64,000 nucleotides of DNA from Meconema thalassinum (taxonomy: Eukaryota; Arthropoda; Insecta; Orthoptera; Tettigoniidae): positions 280,409,527-280,473,526 of the forward strand of contig OX336389.2 of the NCBI GenBank assembly GCA_946902985.2, in the 5' to 3' direction. Of the stretch, positions 53,486 through 63,999 are shown piece after piece; position 1 is the stretch's first letter, and the number at the start of each line of letters is the position of its first letter. The translations under genes were made by a program, and so were the position numbers. The notes under the pieces are model-generated. The model had not been told where the DNA came from. It was given only the letters and a program-made list of their open reading frames with translations, and ran no database searches.

Positions 53486-56264
53486 TGAACCCTTCAGAAT
53501 AGCAGTGTTTATGTGCAAGAATCTTGATCAAGGGGTCGCGCTCAGTTCATAGTGTGATGTTTACGTCCGCCAAACAACATGCTCTACTGAGGCAAGGGTC
53601 ATAGGATTAAAACTATAATTAAGAAAGTAAGGAGACAAGACGTAAAATAATAACATGATTTAATGACTAATTGTGCATAAAAAGAAAATAAACAACTATA
53701 ATAAACAATATCCTCCCTGAATTTTCCCATGACAGGAACATCTATCAATGTTGAGGAGTCAGACGGATCTCCCCCTTTATAAAAATGTGGATCCATGTTC
53801 CACTACCTTGCATTTGAATTTTATGTACGCGTGATGACTAACTACGAGAAATTAGTACTTGGATGACTGTTCGTTTACAACGGGTTAACAGCCACGGTGC
53901 TCACGAACAATCATCGCGTAAATCAACGTTTATGGATATGGGCATGACATTAATAAAAACCCTTAAAATCTAATGCTGACACCCATACTACAAATCTACT
54001 ATTTACAGGAATCTCCCTGAGACCCTCATTAGTGCGATGACGCACTTAACAAGCTGAGCTGCCAACCTGGCCAATTGCTCAATAAACACACAAGGAAAGA
54101 CAGCATTGCACGTGACTTCACGGGTCACTGATATGGAAAATAAACATGGACTAAATCCAACAATAACAAAAGCCTGGCCGGCTAAGATTACTTTATATGA
54201 ACAAAACTGCATGTTAAGGTAACGCTTCGGAGATTATCGTGATTCGTAGGCAACTCCCATTTATTTAAACAATTTTTACCATTGATCAGTTCTTATTCTG
54301 TATTTCAAGTAATTACGGAGTCAATAAGCGCTCCTCACTAATGACCTTGCTTGCAACGTTCAGACCGCCTTGTGAAACATCTCTCCCTCTTCAATACTCT
54401 TCATGTCCCAACTCCAGTGTATATAAATAACTGACCAGCTCTGCCGTTATCTCAAGGAACCAACAGCAACAAAATCTCAACCACCTCAACATATGGTCAG
54501 ACAATAATCACAATATCCACAATTGCCCTCGCAAGGTTACAATATGGATCTGGCACCAAGCTGACAGAAATCAGTCTAAGCTGAAAATCCCGCTTGTAAT
54601 GACCACAAAATACACACAATCACACCTCTGGGAATGACATGACGATTTTCACACAGGTCTGCTGAATAGATGTTCGCAAACATTTTAAAAAAAATTACAA
54701 CCTACGATAGAGCTGATTGCTCTTCGTCACAAATTACATTGCTCCAAAGGCAATAATCTCATTGAATCTGATCAATAATAAACCTTAAACAATTTAATTA
54801 CCCTCCAATCTACTGTATCATTATATTAACTCAGTCCTACTTCTGAAACACAACATATCTCCGAGAGACGTTTTTAACCGCATTGCATAACATATGCAAA
54901 CACGGCCGTTCACATAGCTACGTTAGTTAAAACAACACACAAAAACAAGAACCTTCCACTAATAACATATGCGAGCTGTTTCCATGCAAAAGGTGTGTCA
55001 GACCAAAACTAAAATACTACGTTAATCAAACAAGCAAAGTATTTACAAAAATATGTCCCATAAACCATAAGTTAATTTATCAAATAATAAAGAATATTAT
55101 ATTGTACTCATCTCTCGTTCAGTCACCCGTCAAAGAACATCAGCTGCCATCTCCCAATTGAATGGTTCTTATCTCATCTCAGCCATCTGGACGGAGTGTT
55201 GAGAATTCCAAACTTCTTCTATGGTAATCGATGTCATCTCTCGTGCTGATTCAGAAAGTTAGGTTAATATACACTTGATATCTGACTACTAAATTCGCCG
55301 TTCCAGGTACTACTTTCCCCGTAACAGTTTGTTGGCGAATTATCGACGATACTGCCCCTACAAAATATAGTACTGTGACTATCTATCACTGAATTTAACA
55401 CATTTACAATAACTTCTATGTCCTCATGACACGCAAAAGTATAACAGCCTACGTCCTTAGACGCACTAAATAAAGTCACAAACTTGTGTCTTCGACACAC
55501 AAAATGTAATACGTTCCGTCCTCAGACGAACACAAGTAAAAAGTCTACGTCCGTCGACGCACAAAGTAATAGTCAACCTGTGTCCACGACACACAAAATA
55601 ATAGTCGTTGTCTTGGCTTTTCACGCCACTTATAAATGAACTGGCCCTAGGTCTTGATGGGGGGGGGGGGAACTATACAAAAATTTCTCGAAATAATGGT
55701 GGTACAGGAATGAATTAAATATCACTGAACTCGTAACATTGCACAGATCAAGAATATGCCCATTCATCCTAGAATCGATCGTAGAGATTTTGTCTAGGCG
55801 ATTTCCCGCGTGAATGCTAGCCACCGCGTACCCAAGCTGGTCTTGCCGCGCTCGTAGGCATTCATTTCTCATTGGTTCCACATTTTCTGTATTTTGGTGG
55901 TTTTTAGCGGATCTTGGCGTCGTAGGAGTGTCTATTATCTTCATCAGCCACTCACGTTACTGCATCATATTTCTTCTAGGCGCGAATATTACAATGAACA
56001 TACCAGAACCATGTCTCACTGCGCGTCGCTTCTATTTTGAGGTGGCCCACACCTGTCCTTCTGACACATCGCTAGGCTATTTCCTTTCACAGCTAAAGTA
56101 TTTAGCCTTTTGTCAAACTGCTTCAGGTATGTCCCCGCTGTCTCCAACAAATGCTTGAAATTTCCTCATCTCCGTCTGGCTACTTTCATGATGCTGGTGG
56201 AAATATTTATAAATTGAAGAAATAAAACATAGAATCATTTATCCAACAGAGGATAAAGGGTTCA
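53486..56264 (-). repeat. Gypsy 5' LTR (2,779 bp)
   Basis: Partner of 44064-46840. It should carry the promoter for the leftward transcript; the start site is not evident. The palindrome array is conserved here at 55452-55592. Confidence 0.97.
55452..55592. promoter_or_regulatory. Five evenly spaced palindromes in the 5' LTR
   Basis: Same five palindromes as at 46031-46171, unchanged in this copy, starting at 55452, 55486, 55517, 55548 and 55580. As part of the 5' LTR they lie upstream of or within the element's own promoter region. Confidence 0.6.
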
Positions 56265-56357
56265 ATACCACTTTTCAAATTTCGTGGCAGAGCCGGGAAT
56301 CGAACCCAGGACCTCCGGGACAGCTAACTACGCTGACCGCTAGGCTAAGGAGGCGAC
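56265..56357 (-). mobile_element. tRNA-derived SINE, family H, 5' head (split by gypsy)
   Basis: The minus-strand head with ggttcgattcccggctctgc-type B box. It continues across the gypsy insertion into 44063-43661. The SINE's 8-bp duplication ttgcaaat follows at 56358-56365. Confidence 0.9.
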
Positions 56358-56374
56358 TTGCAAATATTATACTG

Positions 56375-56383
<9 letters not shown>

Positions 56384-56441
<58 letters not shown>
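56384..56441. repeat. (TAA)n microsatellite
   Basis: About 19 uninterrupted taa units lie between two oppositely oriented family H SINEs. The minus-strand frame reading poly-Tyr here is an artefact of the repeat. Confidence 0.97.
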
Positions 56442-56443
<2 letters not shown>

Positions 56444-56945
56444 TCGCCTCCGTAGCGTAGTGGTCAGCACGGTTAGCTGCCGCCCCGGAGGTCCTGGGTT
56501 CGATTCCCGGCTCTGCCACGAAATTTGAAAAGTGGTATGAGGACTGGAACGGGGTCTACTCAGCCTCGGGTGGTCCAAATGAGTAGAGGGGATTCGATTC
56601 CCACCTCAGCCATCCTCGAAGTGGTTTTCCGTGGTTTCCCACTTCGTCTTCGGGAAAATGCCGGGATGGTACCTACTGTAAGGCCACGGCCGCCTCCTTC
56701 CCTTTTCCTAGCCTATCCATCCTAATCTTCCATCCCTTTCCATCCCTCATGAGGCCCCTGTTCGCTTTGCAGGTGAGGCCGCCTGGGCGAAGTGCTGATC
56801 ACACCTCCCCAGTTGTATCCATCCCGACCAGATGTTCCAAGCTCCAGGACACTGCCCATAGAGGCGGTAGTGGTGAGTTCCCTCGCTGAGTCCATGGGAA
56901 CCACCAACCTACAGGGTAAATTGACTAAATAAAAAAAAAAAAATA
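56442..56945 (+). mobile_element. tRNA-derived SINE, family H, uninterrupted copy
   Basis: Head gtcgcctccgtagcgtagtg with a ggttcgattcccggctctgc B box, body sharing gtggtttcccacttcg with family B, and an A-rich tail running into (aat)n. About 500 bp. At 56529-56545 it contains gaaaagtggtatgaggact, the empty form of the gypsy target in the neighbouring SINE. Confidence 0.92.
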
Positions 56946-57334
56946 ATAATAATCTGTACGTCATTGTACTGTAGAAAAGTATATTTCCGTGTAGTTATGC
57001 ACTCCTACAGTACAGTATATTTAAGGTTCATTTTCCTTTATGCATGTACGAGGGAAAATTAACATAAAGTGACTTGTTCTTTTGGACGGCACAACCACAT
57101 ACCGTACGGCTGGTAGGCGTGACAAATAATAAGGAAACTAGGTTATTGGAAAAGAAGAGCATTGTCAGATACGCGGTATTGCTTCTTAAGGGACGATATA
57201 TATTATGTCACGATTATCGTGACACGAATATTTTGTCTATACAGGCAAATAAAGCAATATGTAAGATACGAAAGAAAACTTAAAGTAAGTGGAGCGAGCA
57301 AAATTAATTTACGTCGCATAAAGGCTAAACCGTC
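56946..57334. other. No recognised feature
   Basis: Short AT-rich stretch without coding or RNA signal. Confidence 0.45.
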
Positions 57335-57575
57335 CGGCTCCGTGGCTAAATGGTTAGCGCGCTAGGCTTTGGCCCAAAGTGCCCACGGTTCGATTCCCGG
57401 CCGAGCCATCTGGGATTTTAATCTCCTGGGGTTAATTGCCGTGGCTCGGGGACTGGGTGTATGTGCCTTCTTCATCACCACTTCATCCTTATTATGGCGC
57501 GCAGTTCGCCCACAGGCTTCAGCTAAAAAGACCAGCACTCGGCACACAGGAGAACACACGATCATATAAGGACAA
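57335..57575 (+). mobile_element. tRNA-derived SINE, family G
   Basis: The head ggctccgtggctaaatggtt, through ggttcgattcccggccgagc, is a near-complete tRNA-like fold with an over-long variable region. The body has gccgtggctcggggactggg. Possible imperfect flanking duplications around 57316-57334 and 57562-57580 (both contain aaaccg). It is not a functional tRNA because the head runs straight into SINE body. Confidence 0.8.
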
Positions 57576-58921
57576 ACCGCCAGCAAATAAGATCGTACTG
57601 GACGATACGGATAAATGTGCTATTCGCAGGAAATTTCAGAATCATTTTGAGTTCAAAATATAAGTTCAAACAATGCAAAAACTATGAAAATTCTACTGCG
57701 ATGACGTTATGTTGTCAAATGAAAGCGCTATGCTGTGCAGGACTCCGCTCACCTTGATTGGATAATAACATCCTTTCGCGATGCAAAGATTATACATAAG
57801 AAGAAAATGTAAAATCTTTCATATTCATCATACAAATAAATATAAACAAAACACGTATGGAAATATAGACTATATAAAAGAACACATTAAAAAGAGGAAG
57901 TTCCTCCGATACACTGAGGAACATCGAATCATGAATATGTTTTTCAGATCTAGGTGATGAATACCTGTTAAGCTCTCTAACAAAGTTATTTTACAAGCGA
58001 GCACGTGTTTACACCACTCGCAATTTCCATGAGGATAGGTCTGTAAACCAGTTTCTTTATAACGTTGTTGAGAAACTAAGTTAGATATTTTCGCGTTAAC
58101 GTTGCGGGGACATGTACAAATCCAGAACAAGAAAACAACGGCTAGGCCACGATAGTGAGTAAAGTACAATGATGAGAAAAGTATGAAATGTACTATCGAG
58201 TCGTCAAATTATAAAGAAATCGGCTAAATACGGCGTCGACGCGTGTACTATTTCTTGTCGTACAAATGGCAGGGTTTTATTAAACGTATCACATAACTTA
58301 TAAACGAGAGGAACATTTTGCCTGGAGTACTTTTCAAATCGATATTTAGAACACCTCCGGGAATCATAGGAATTGTGTCGTACGCATACTTTTGCTCGCC
58401 TGGGAGAAGCAGGAATTAGATGTGGGTAGTAGCCTTTCTGCGCTCACCTGCTCAGGATCACAATAGACTGTCACACTTTCAATGTGTTATCAAGCAAATT
58501 TGACTTGACCCCCAGCCCAAAAACACATCCATGTTAATAAAAAAAACATGTAAATCCCACCCAAGAAGAGGATTAGAACCACAGGTCTCGAGATTTCTGG
58601 CCCAGCACCTTTTACGCTAACAGTTCACTTGAAACACGGTCGCTCACTTGAGAACTCACATTCGTCATAGGAATATTCTATTGCAAAAATCTTAATAGCA
58701 ATTAAGGCCCATTTGGTAGAATGTTCAAATGGGTATTGATTTTTACCCTCAAGGATTCGCATTGCGAAAGATCGATATATTCAAGCCCAGGATACTGTGG
58801 CCTCCCCTTGATAGTCCCTGTGCTCATTCGGCTTTTTGTTTGCGACTGCTAGTAAGTTAAGAGTGTATTTTTTTGTAAAAGTATGAAAGGCGTTTAATCT
58901 AGTCACAAATGTATTTTTCGG
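57576..58921. other. No recognised gene
   Basis: About 1.35 kb with no coding frame of recognisable family. A weak tRNA-like head in reverse may lie at 58565-58630 (aagaggattagaaccaca), too degraded to call. Confidence 0.4.
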
Positions 58922-59510
58922 CCAGCTTGTGGTGTAGTGGCTAGCATTCTTAGCTGTCGCCGCGGAGGTCCGGGTTCGATTCCCGGCTCTGCCAAGAAAT
59001 TTTAATTCTAGACTGAAGACTGAAACGGAGTACACTCAGCATCGTTAGGCAAAAGTGAGAAGAGGTGGGTTTGATACCCATCTCAGCCTCTTGGAAGTGG
59101 TTTTCCATGGTTTCCCACCTCTACTCCTGGCAATTGCCGGCAAGGTTACTAAACTTAAGACCATGGCTGCCTCCTTTCCATCCTGATCTGAATTATTCTG
59201 GCGCAGTCAGCTGGTATTTGAGGGTGCGTAAATGCGAGGGAGCCGTGTCAGTAGATTTACTGGCACGTTAAAGATCCCTTCGGGGGTAAAATTCCGGCAC
59301 CCCGGCGTCTCTACAAGCCACAGTTCTTAAAATGGGACGTAAAACCAATAACATTATTATTATTACCATCTGAATTGCGAATACATAAACTAATATAGCC
59401 ATCACAATAACAGCGGTTATCAGACCAATTCCACACACACCCAGGTACATGGGGCTACAATACCACGATGTTGCAAAGCCCCTAAATCAGTCAACAACAA
59501 CAACGATGTA
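58922..59510 (+). mobile_element. tRNA-derived SINE, family B, near full length, hosting another SINE
   Basis: Complete head (cttgtggtgtagtggctagc, gggttcgattcccggctctg), body and tail (atggggctacaataccacga, then caacaacaacaacg). The middle is split at 59194 by a family C SINE; the host resumes at 59377 with the duplicated atctgaatt. Confidence 0.92.
59195..59367 (+). mobile_element. SINE, family C, 5'-truncated copy
   Basis: It starts inside the head (ggcgcagtcagctgg) and ends aaaaccaataacattatt plus (att)n. Perfect 9-bp duplications, atctgaatt, lie at 59186-59194 and 59368-59376. Lacking its A box, it could not be transcribed again. Confidence 0.92.
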
Positions 59511-59589
59511 TTTTAGAGTCTCCTTCCAAATCGTTCACGCCAAGGTGATCAGCAGAGAAGGTTGTTAATTCAATAAGAGTGGCCATTCA

Positions 59590-59700
59590 GATCCGTGTAC
59601 TTGGGTGTGTATGATTGTGTTATTGAATTGTCTGAAGTAGTGTGCGTATTTATAATTGAGTCTAGAATTGGGAAGCAGGCAGCCGTGGCCGTAAGTTAAA
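59590..59700 (-). mobile_element. Family B SINE fragment
   Basis: Reverse of the family B 3' region (gatccgtgtacttgggtgtg, then gaattgggaagcaggcagcc). Head missing. Confidence 0.65.
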
Positions 59701-59729
59701 ATTATCCTTGCATTACAGACAGCAGTGGC

Positions 59730-60025
59730 TACGCTCGCTAAAGCGCAGCGTTAGGTCATGGGGCCAAGCTCTCTGCTGACTCGGTAGACGCGTGAGTTCG
59801 AGCCCCACCGTCGGCCGTCCTTGAAATGGTTTTCCGTGGTTTCCCATTTTCAACACCAGGCAAATGCTGCGACGGTACCTACTGACAGGCCACGGCCGCT
59901 TCCTTCCACATCCTTGCCCAAATTCATTCATCTTCATCCATTCCATCTCTCATCCCGACGCGCAGGTCGCCCACGGGCGTCGACTAGAAATACCTGCACT
60001 TGGCCTTTCAGGAGGCCACACGAAA
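59730..60025 (+). mobile_element. SINE, family D, copy 2
   Basis: Head cgctaaagcgcagcgttagg and ccaccgtcggccgtccttga, body gaaatggttttccgtggttt, then a tail different from copy 1 (cgcaggtcgcccacgggcgt). The tail resembles that of family G, evidence of module exchange between SINE families. Confidence 0.8.
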
Positions 60026-60034
60026 AAAAATCCT

Positions 60035-60245
60035 TGCATTTACCTGGAGTAGGTTTGGAAACTGCAGTACTTCTAGAATGATTGAGGTGGGGATTGCACC
60101 CAACTCTTCTCAGTTCTGCCTCACGAGGTTGAGTGCGCCGCGTTCCAGCCCTCAGACCAGAATTACATTTCATGGCAGAACCGAGAATTGAACCCGAATC
60201 TCAGGGGTGACAGTCTAATTACACGCAGCTGATGACCCAGATGTC
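60035..60245 (-). mobile_element. Family B SINE, head and part of body
   Basis: The minus strand reads a tRNA-like head (complement of gagaattgaacccgaatctc) followed by the body to the second ggttcgattcccacc-type box. It abuts the family D SINE. Confidence 0.8.
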
Positions 60246-60582
60246 CCAAGCCCTCAGAGCGAATTACCAAGAACAACAACATGTTCGTAGCATGTGGGAG
60301 AAGAACAACCCTCACCCTATTCCCTGCAATCAGTTGAAGTGTTACAAAATAGCAATTGAAGCCGAAACTGTGAACTTCCTCCCCAAAGAAAGAGACTTTC
60401 ACAGTTAATCCAATATTGCCGTGTGTACACTGTTGGGCTTCTCTGCTCGTGGGGAGTTCAAATCCAATTGCGACAATCCAGCCAGTCCTGCGTGCTGCGT
60501 CCCTACGGGTGTGTGTGAGTCATCAAGGAAGGCCACGTGCATTCCCGGTAATATATTTCTAGCTTTTAAACCAACCGCAATA
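60246..60582. other. No recognised feature
   Basis: No gene or repeat recognised. Confidence 0.4.
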
Positions 60583-60690
60583 GCTACACTCACTAAGGCG
60601 CAGATGGGCTGTACCTTCGGACTCGGTGGTATCGAGCCCCATCGTCGGCCGTCCTTAAAAATGGTTTTCCAAGGTTTCCTATTTTCAATT

Positions 60691-60893
60691 TGGACTAGCT
60701 GCGTGGCTCAGCGGTAACGTTCTCGCCTGCTGTGCCCAAGATTGCAGGATCGAATCCTGGCGCAGTCAGCTGGCATTTTCGGGTGCCGAGGGAGCCGTGT
60801 CAGTAGATTTACTAGCACGTTAAAGATCCCCTTCGGAGCGAAATTCCGGCACCCCAGCGACTATTAAAGGGACGTAAAACCAATAACATTATT
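60691..60893 (+). mobile_element. SINE, family C, full-length copy
   Basis: Head tggactagctgcgtggctca with A box tggctcagcggt and B box gatcgaatcc. Perfect 10-bp duplications, attttcaatt, lie at 60681-60690 and 60894-60903. The tail is ccaataacattatt. Confidence 0.93.
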
Positions 60894-60999
60894 ATTTTCA
60901 ATTCCAGGCAAATGCCGGGACAGTACCTTCTAACAAACTCCTTCAAAATCCTTGCCCAGTATCATTCTTCATTAATTTCATATTTTGTTGTTGTTGTTG

Positions 61000-61210
61000 C
61001 TTACTTTAGGGGCATTGAAATCGAGGTCATATTGCCCGATATATGTTGTGTGTGGAATTTGTCTGATAACCTTTGTTATTGGGATGGCTGTACTAGTGTG
61101 TGTATTTGTAAATGGGGGAATAGGATTGAGAAGGAGACGGTCGCGGTCTTAAGGTAAGAACTACCATTTGCCTGGAGTAGAAGTGGTAAACCACGGCAAA
61201 CCACTTCCTT
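61000..61210 (-). mobile_element. Family B SINE fragment inside family D
   Basis: Starts with the reversed tail (gttgttgttgttgcttactt, taggggcattgaaat) and ends with aaaccacggcaaaccactt. The boundary duplication is unclear. Confidence 0.7.
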
Positions 61211-61305
61211 AATTAACTCATCTCATGAGGCATGAGGTTGGCATCAGGCCATAAAAATACCCCCCCCCCCTCCACATAGAAATTCCTTTTACCCCCCAGC
61301 ACTGT

Positions 61306-61690
61306 TGAAATAATAATAATAATAAAATCGTATGGCCTCGGGTGCCTGGTGCAAGCTTTGTTAATTGACACCCAGAGGGTAGCTTGCATGTCGAATTTCG
61401 TCGTTCCTTGGAACGCTATGAAAGTCAAGGAGGTTAGATATCTGAACTCCTTGACACTACAGCGCTTTCAAGTAGAGAATGGAGGAACTTTGTGTTGGCG
61501 GAAAATCCCGAGATTAATTTTGCCATTGAACACGGCCTACTGAATTCAAATGGGTTCTTTAACATGCCAACAACGTATGACATGAGTATCATGATTTTTG
61601 TCGCCTTAAAAATCACACCATGGCCAGGAGCGAACCTGCAATCTTGGGGGGTTGGTAGTCCGACACTATAACCACTCACCCACCGTGGCA
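61306..61690 (-). mobile_element. tRNA-derived SINE, family I
   Basis: The minus-strand head is ccacggtgggtgagtggtta (A box) with gcaggttcgctcctggcc (B box). The body runs to cctggtgcaagctt-type sequence (reverse) and ends in an (att)n tail at 61308-61326. About 385 bp. The only family I copy in the window. Confidence 0.85.
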
Positions 61691-62220
61691 AGCAACCAGG
61701 TAAAGCAGTTGAAAACACAAGAACAAAGCAATAGAATCATCCAGATATGCAAACCCCAAATGCAAATGCCATCTAAAGTATAGTCGACGGCTACACCCAG
61801 TACATTTAGAGACTTCCTTCCACGTATGCTACAAAAGTTATATAACATCTAATAGTCAATTAAGAAAAAAAAACATGGCTATTTGCACAGCTATAAAGCT
61901 AAAGTTGCACGACAACAGACTAGTAACTTGAAAAGGTCAAGGTCAACTAAATAATAATAATGCAAAAGTTTGTGGGCTATTTTTGTTATTTCATGCCGTA
62001 TTTCATTTTAGTGAGTCAAACAAACTTTATGTTCATTTTTGTTGCCAGATGCTTAAAATATTTCATTCAGTAGGAAACGTGTGAATTTTCATTCGTCAAC
62101 ATGTGTTGTACTAATAAAAATAAAATACTCTTAGGTCTTCTTAAATACCGGTATAGTATTACCAATGGGTCCAATTTTCTGTCTGCAAAGAATCAGTCAA
62201 AACTAATAGACTAACAATAT
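61691..62220. other. No recognised feature
   Basis: AT-rich flank of the second gypsy element; no gene seen. Confidence 0.45.
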
Positions 62221-62864
62221 TGTTACGTGCCACCCCCTAGTGGCACCTTTGTTAACTGGATTACGGTGGGTATAAAGCACAATACCAATTACTGCTTAAA
62301 GAAATAATTAATTTTATTGCAGCCAGAAAAATACACTACTCAACGGCAATTATTACCTTACTCCAGTTTCCTCACGTCGAGAATATTTTCCCTTTCACTT
62401 GTCAACAGACCACAGTTAATCCTCTTCGCTAATGAGTCCGGTCCCGTACGCTAGCTGGAAATAGCTGCACTAGGTCTGTCACTGTACTATACACTGTTTC
62501 ACAAGCACCACAATCACTTCCTCGCTGTCAAGAGAATCAGCTTCACTAGGGATTTCGCAAGTCACCACACTTCTGTCGCCCGGGATAAACACTCGCACTA
62601 GCTCATAAAACACAACAACAACAGCTTGACATGTCGCACTTATATAGCAGGCCGGTGACTCAATAAATAATTCTAGATCCATCCAGGTTTCACGGCTTCT
62701 CGAGGTTTCCATCGCTGGTCCAGTCACGAATATTCTGGACTATCCCTTTGTCCTAGTAGCCCTGTTGCATAAGGCGCACGCAATACAGGAGGCAGGGCAC
62801 AGCCCAGCCCTGGGGCAGTTGTGACTCATGCGGCGAGTGATGACACAAACTCACAGCCGTAACA
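62221..62864 (-). repeat. Gypsy-2 3' LTR (644 bp)
   Basis: It is bounded by tgttacg and cgtaaca, perfect inverted LTR ends. In element sense it holds a TATA box at 62639-62647 and an AATAAAA signal at 62312-62318. The 5' partner is outside the window, so identity cannot be judged. Confidence 0.9.
62639..62647 (-). promoter_or_regulatory. TATA box in gypsy-2 LTR
   Basis: The minus strand reads ctgctatataagtgcg. Its position in the first third of the LTR fits a U3 promoter for the element's transcript. Confidence 0.6.
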
Positions 62865-62877
62865 CCACCCCCTTCCT
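62865..62877 (-). other. Gypsy-2 polypurine tract
   Basis: In element sense aggaagggggtgg abuts the 3' LTR. Confidence 0.85.
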
Positions 62878-62901
62878 AAAAAGGCTGATCGTCCCGATCA
62901 A

Positions 62902-63999
62902 TCATTGATCCGTCTGTGTCCCTCCGTAGGCTGCCAGGCGATCTCGATGCACGATCTTCATCTTCGCCCTCGGGCTCCGCTGGATCCTGTAGACGACATC
63001 ATTGATCCGTTTCACGACTCGGTACGGGCCCTCCCAGGACTTCTGCAGTTTGGGTGACAGGCCTTTCTTCCGTAATGGGTTGAAGAGCCAGACCAGGTCG
63101 TCCTCGTGGAATCCTCCGGCATCCGTCTGCTGGTCGTATCGGGTCTTCATTCGGTCGGTCTCGATCCGCAGATTCCTCCTCGCGAACGCGTGCACGTCCT
63201 CCAGTTGGTCGACCAGTTCTTGACAATACTGGCTTACCGGGATCGGATCATTCCCAGGTCGGCCGAAGGCAAGATCGACAGGTAGACGGAGCTCCCTCCC
63301 AAACATGGCCCGGGCTGGTGTGCACCCGGTGGCTTCATGCACGGCGGCGCGGTAGGCCAGGAGAAATAGTGGAGGATGCTTGTCCCAATCCCTCTGGTGC
63401 TCGCTGACAACTATTCGGAGATGGTTCTCGATGGTGCGATTGAATCGCTCTACCATCCCGTCGGACTGAGGGTGTAGCGGCGTTGTCCTTGTCTTCCGGA
63501 TTCCCAGCAGCTGGCATAGGTTCTGGAACACCTGCGACTCGAAGTTCCTCCCTTGGTCGGAGTGCAGCTCCAGGGGTACTCCGTACCGGCTGACGAATTC
63601 CTTCACCAGGGTCTCTGCGATCGTCGCGGCTTCTTGGTTAGGGAGCGCATACGCCTCCGTCCATTTGGTAAAGTAGTCGCTGACGACTAATATGTAGCGG
63701 TTCCCTGCCTCGCTTAACGGGAATGGCCCAGCAACATCGATGGCCACTCTCTCCATGGGGCCGCCCCCGTTGTAGGTCATCAGTGGACCCCGTCGTCTTC
63801 GTCCTGGGCCCTTGCTGGCTGCGCAATCGTGGCACCTCGCGCAGTGGTTCTCCAAGTCTGTTCGGCATCCGATCCAGTAGAACCGCTCTCTCAGCTTCTC
63901 CAGGGTCTTCTTTATCCCTAGGTGTCCACCAGATGATCCTCCATGAACTTCCTTCAGGACTTCCTCCGCCATAGCCTTTGGAACGACGACTTGTTCCCG
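62902..63999 (-). CDS. Gypsy-2 Pol, integrase end (partial)
   Basis: The frame is open to the window edge; nine codons before the first Met fit the family (REQVVVPKAM), so the true start is outside. Numbering from that Met: zinc-binding His10, His17, Cys47, Cys50; catalytic Asp79 (AIDVAGPF), Asp139 (HSDQG) and Glu175 (VERFNRT). The C-terminal module with DLVWLFNPLRKKGLSPKL and WEGPYRVVKRINDVVYRI is the GPY/F type found in many gypsy integrases. It inserts element DNA into the host genome. No stops or shifts, and all key residues present. Confidence 0.96.
   Translation of the reverse strand, partial: REQVVVPKAMAEEVLKEVHGGSSGGHLGIKKTLEKLRERFYWIGCRTDLENHCARCHDCAASKGPGRRRRGPLMTYNGGGPMERVAIDVAGPFPLSEAGNRYILVVSDYFTKWTEAYALPNQEAATIAETLVKEFVSRYGVPLELHSDQGRNFESQVFQNLCQLLGIRKTRTTPLHPQSDGMVERFNRTIENHLRIVVSEHQRDWDKHPPLFLLAYRAAVHEATGCTPARAMFGRELRLPVDLAFGRPGNDPIPVSQYCQELVDQLEDVHAFARRNLRIETDRMKTRYDQQTDAGGFHEDDLVWLFNPLRKKGLSPKLQKSWEGPYRVVKRINDVVYRIQRSPRAKMKIVHRDRLAAYGGTQTDQ

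Larger units (their letters stand above)
44064..56264 (-). mobile_element. Complete Ty3/gypsy retrotransposon with 2.78 kb LTRs
   Basis: The 12.2 kb element reads leftward: 5' LTR (53486-56264), primer site, gag in two frames, protease/RT/RNase H/integrase, polypurine tract, 3' LTR (44064-46840). The LTR ends are TGAACCCTT..AAGGGTTCA. A 4-bp duplication, atac, flanks it (44060-44063 and 56265-56268). The sister SINE at 56441-56945 has one uninterrupted copy of this site. LTRs are about 99% identical, so insertion is recent, yet the coding region has several breaks. Confidence 0.97.
60583..61296 (+). mobile_element. SINE, family D, copy 3, with two SINEs inside
   Basis: Family D sequence appears in three pieces: 60583-60690, 60894-60999 and about 61210-61296. 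A family C SINE and a reversed family B fragment separate them. The final piece keeps the gaggttggcatcagg tail. Confidence 0.8.

Noticed and set aside
56345..56578. Frame with a run of about 20 tyrosines
   Set aside because: Direct translation of the (TAA)n microsatellite in reverse.
57337..57412. Possible genuine tRNA gene
   Set aside because: The tRNA-like sequence has an over-long middle and continues directly into a SINE body; no terminator run follows.
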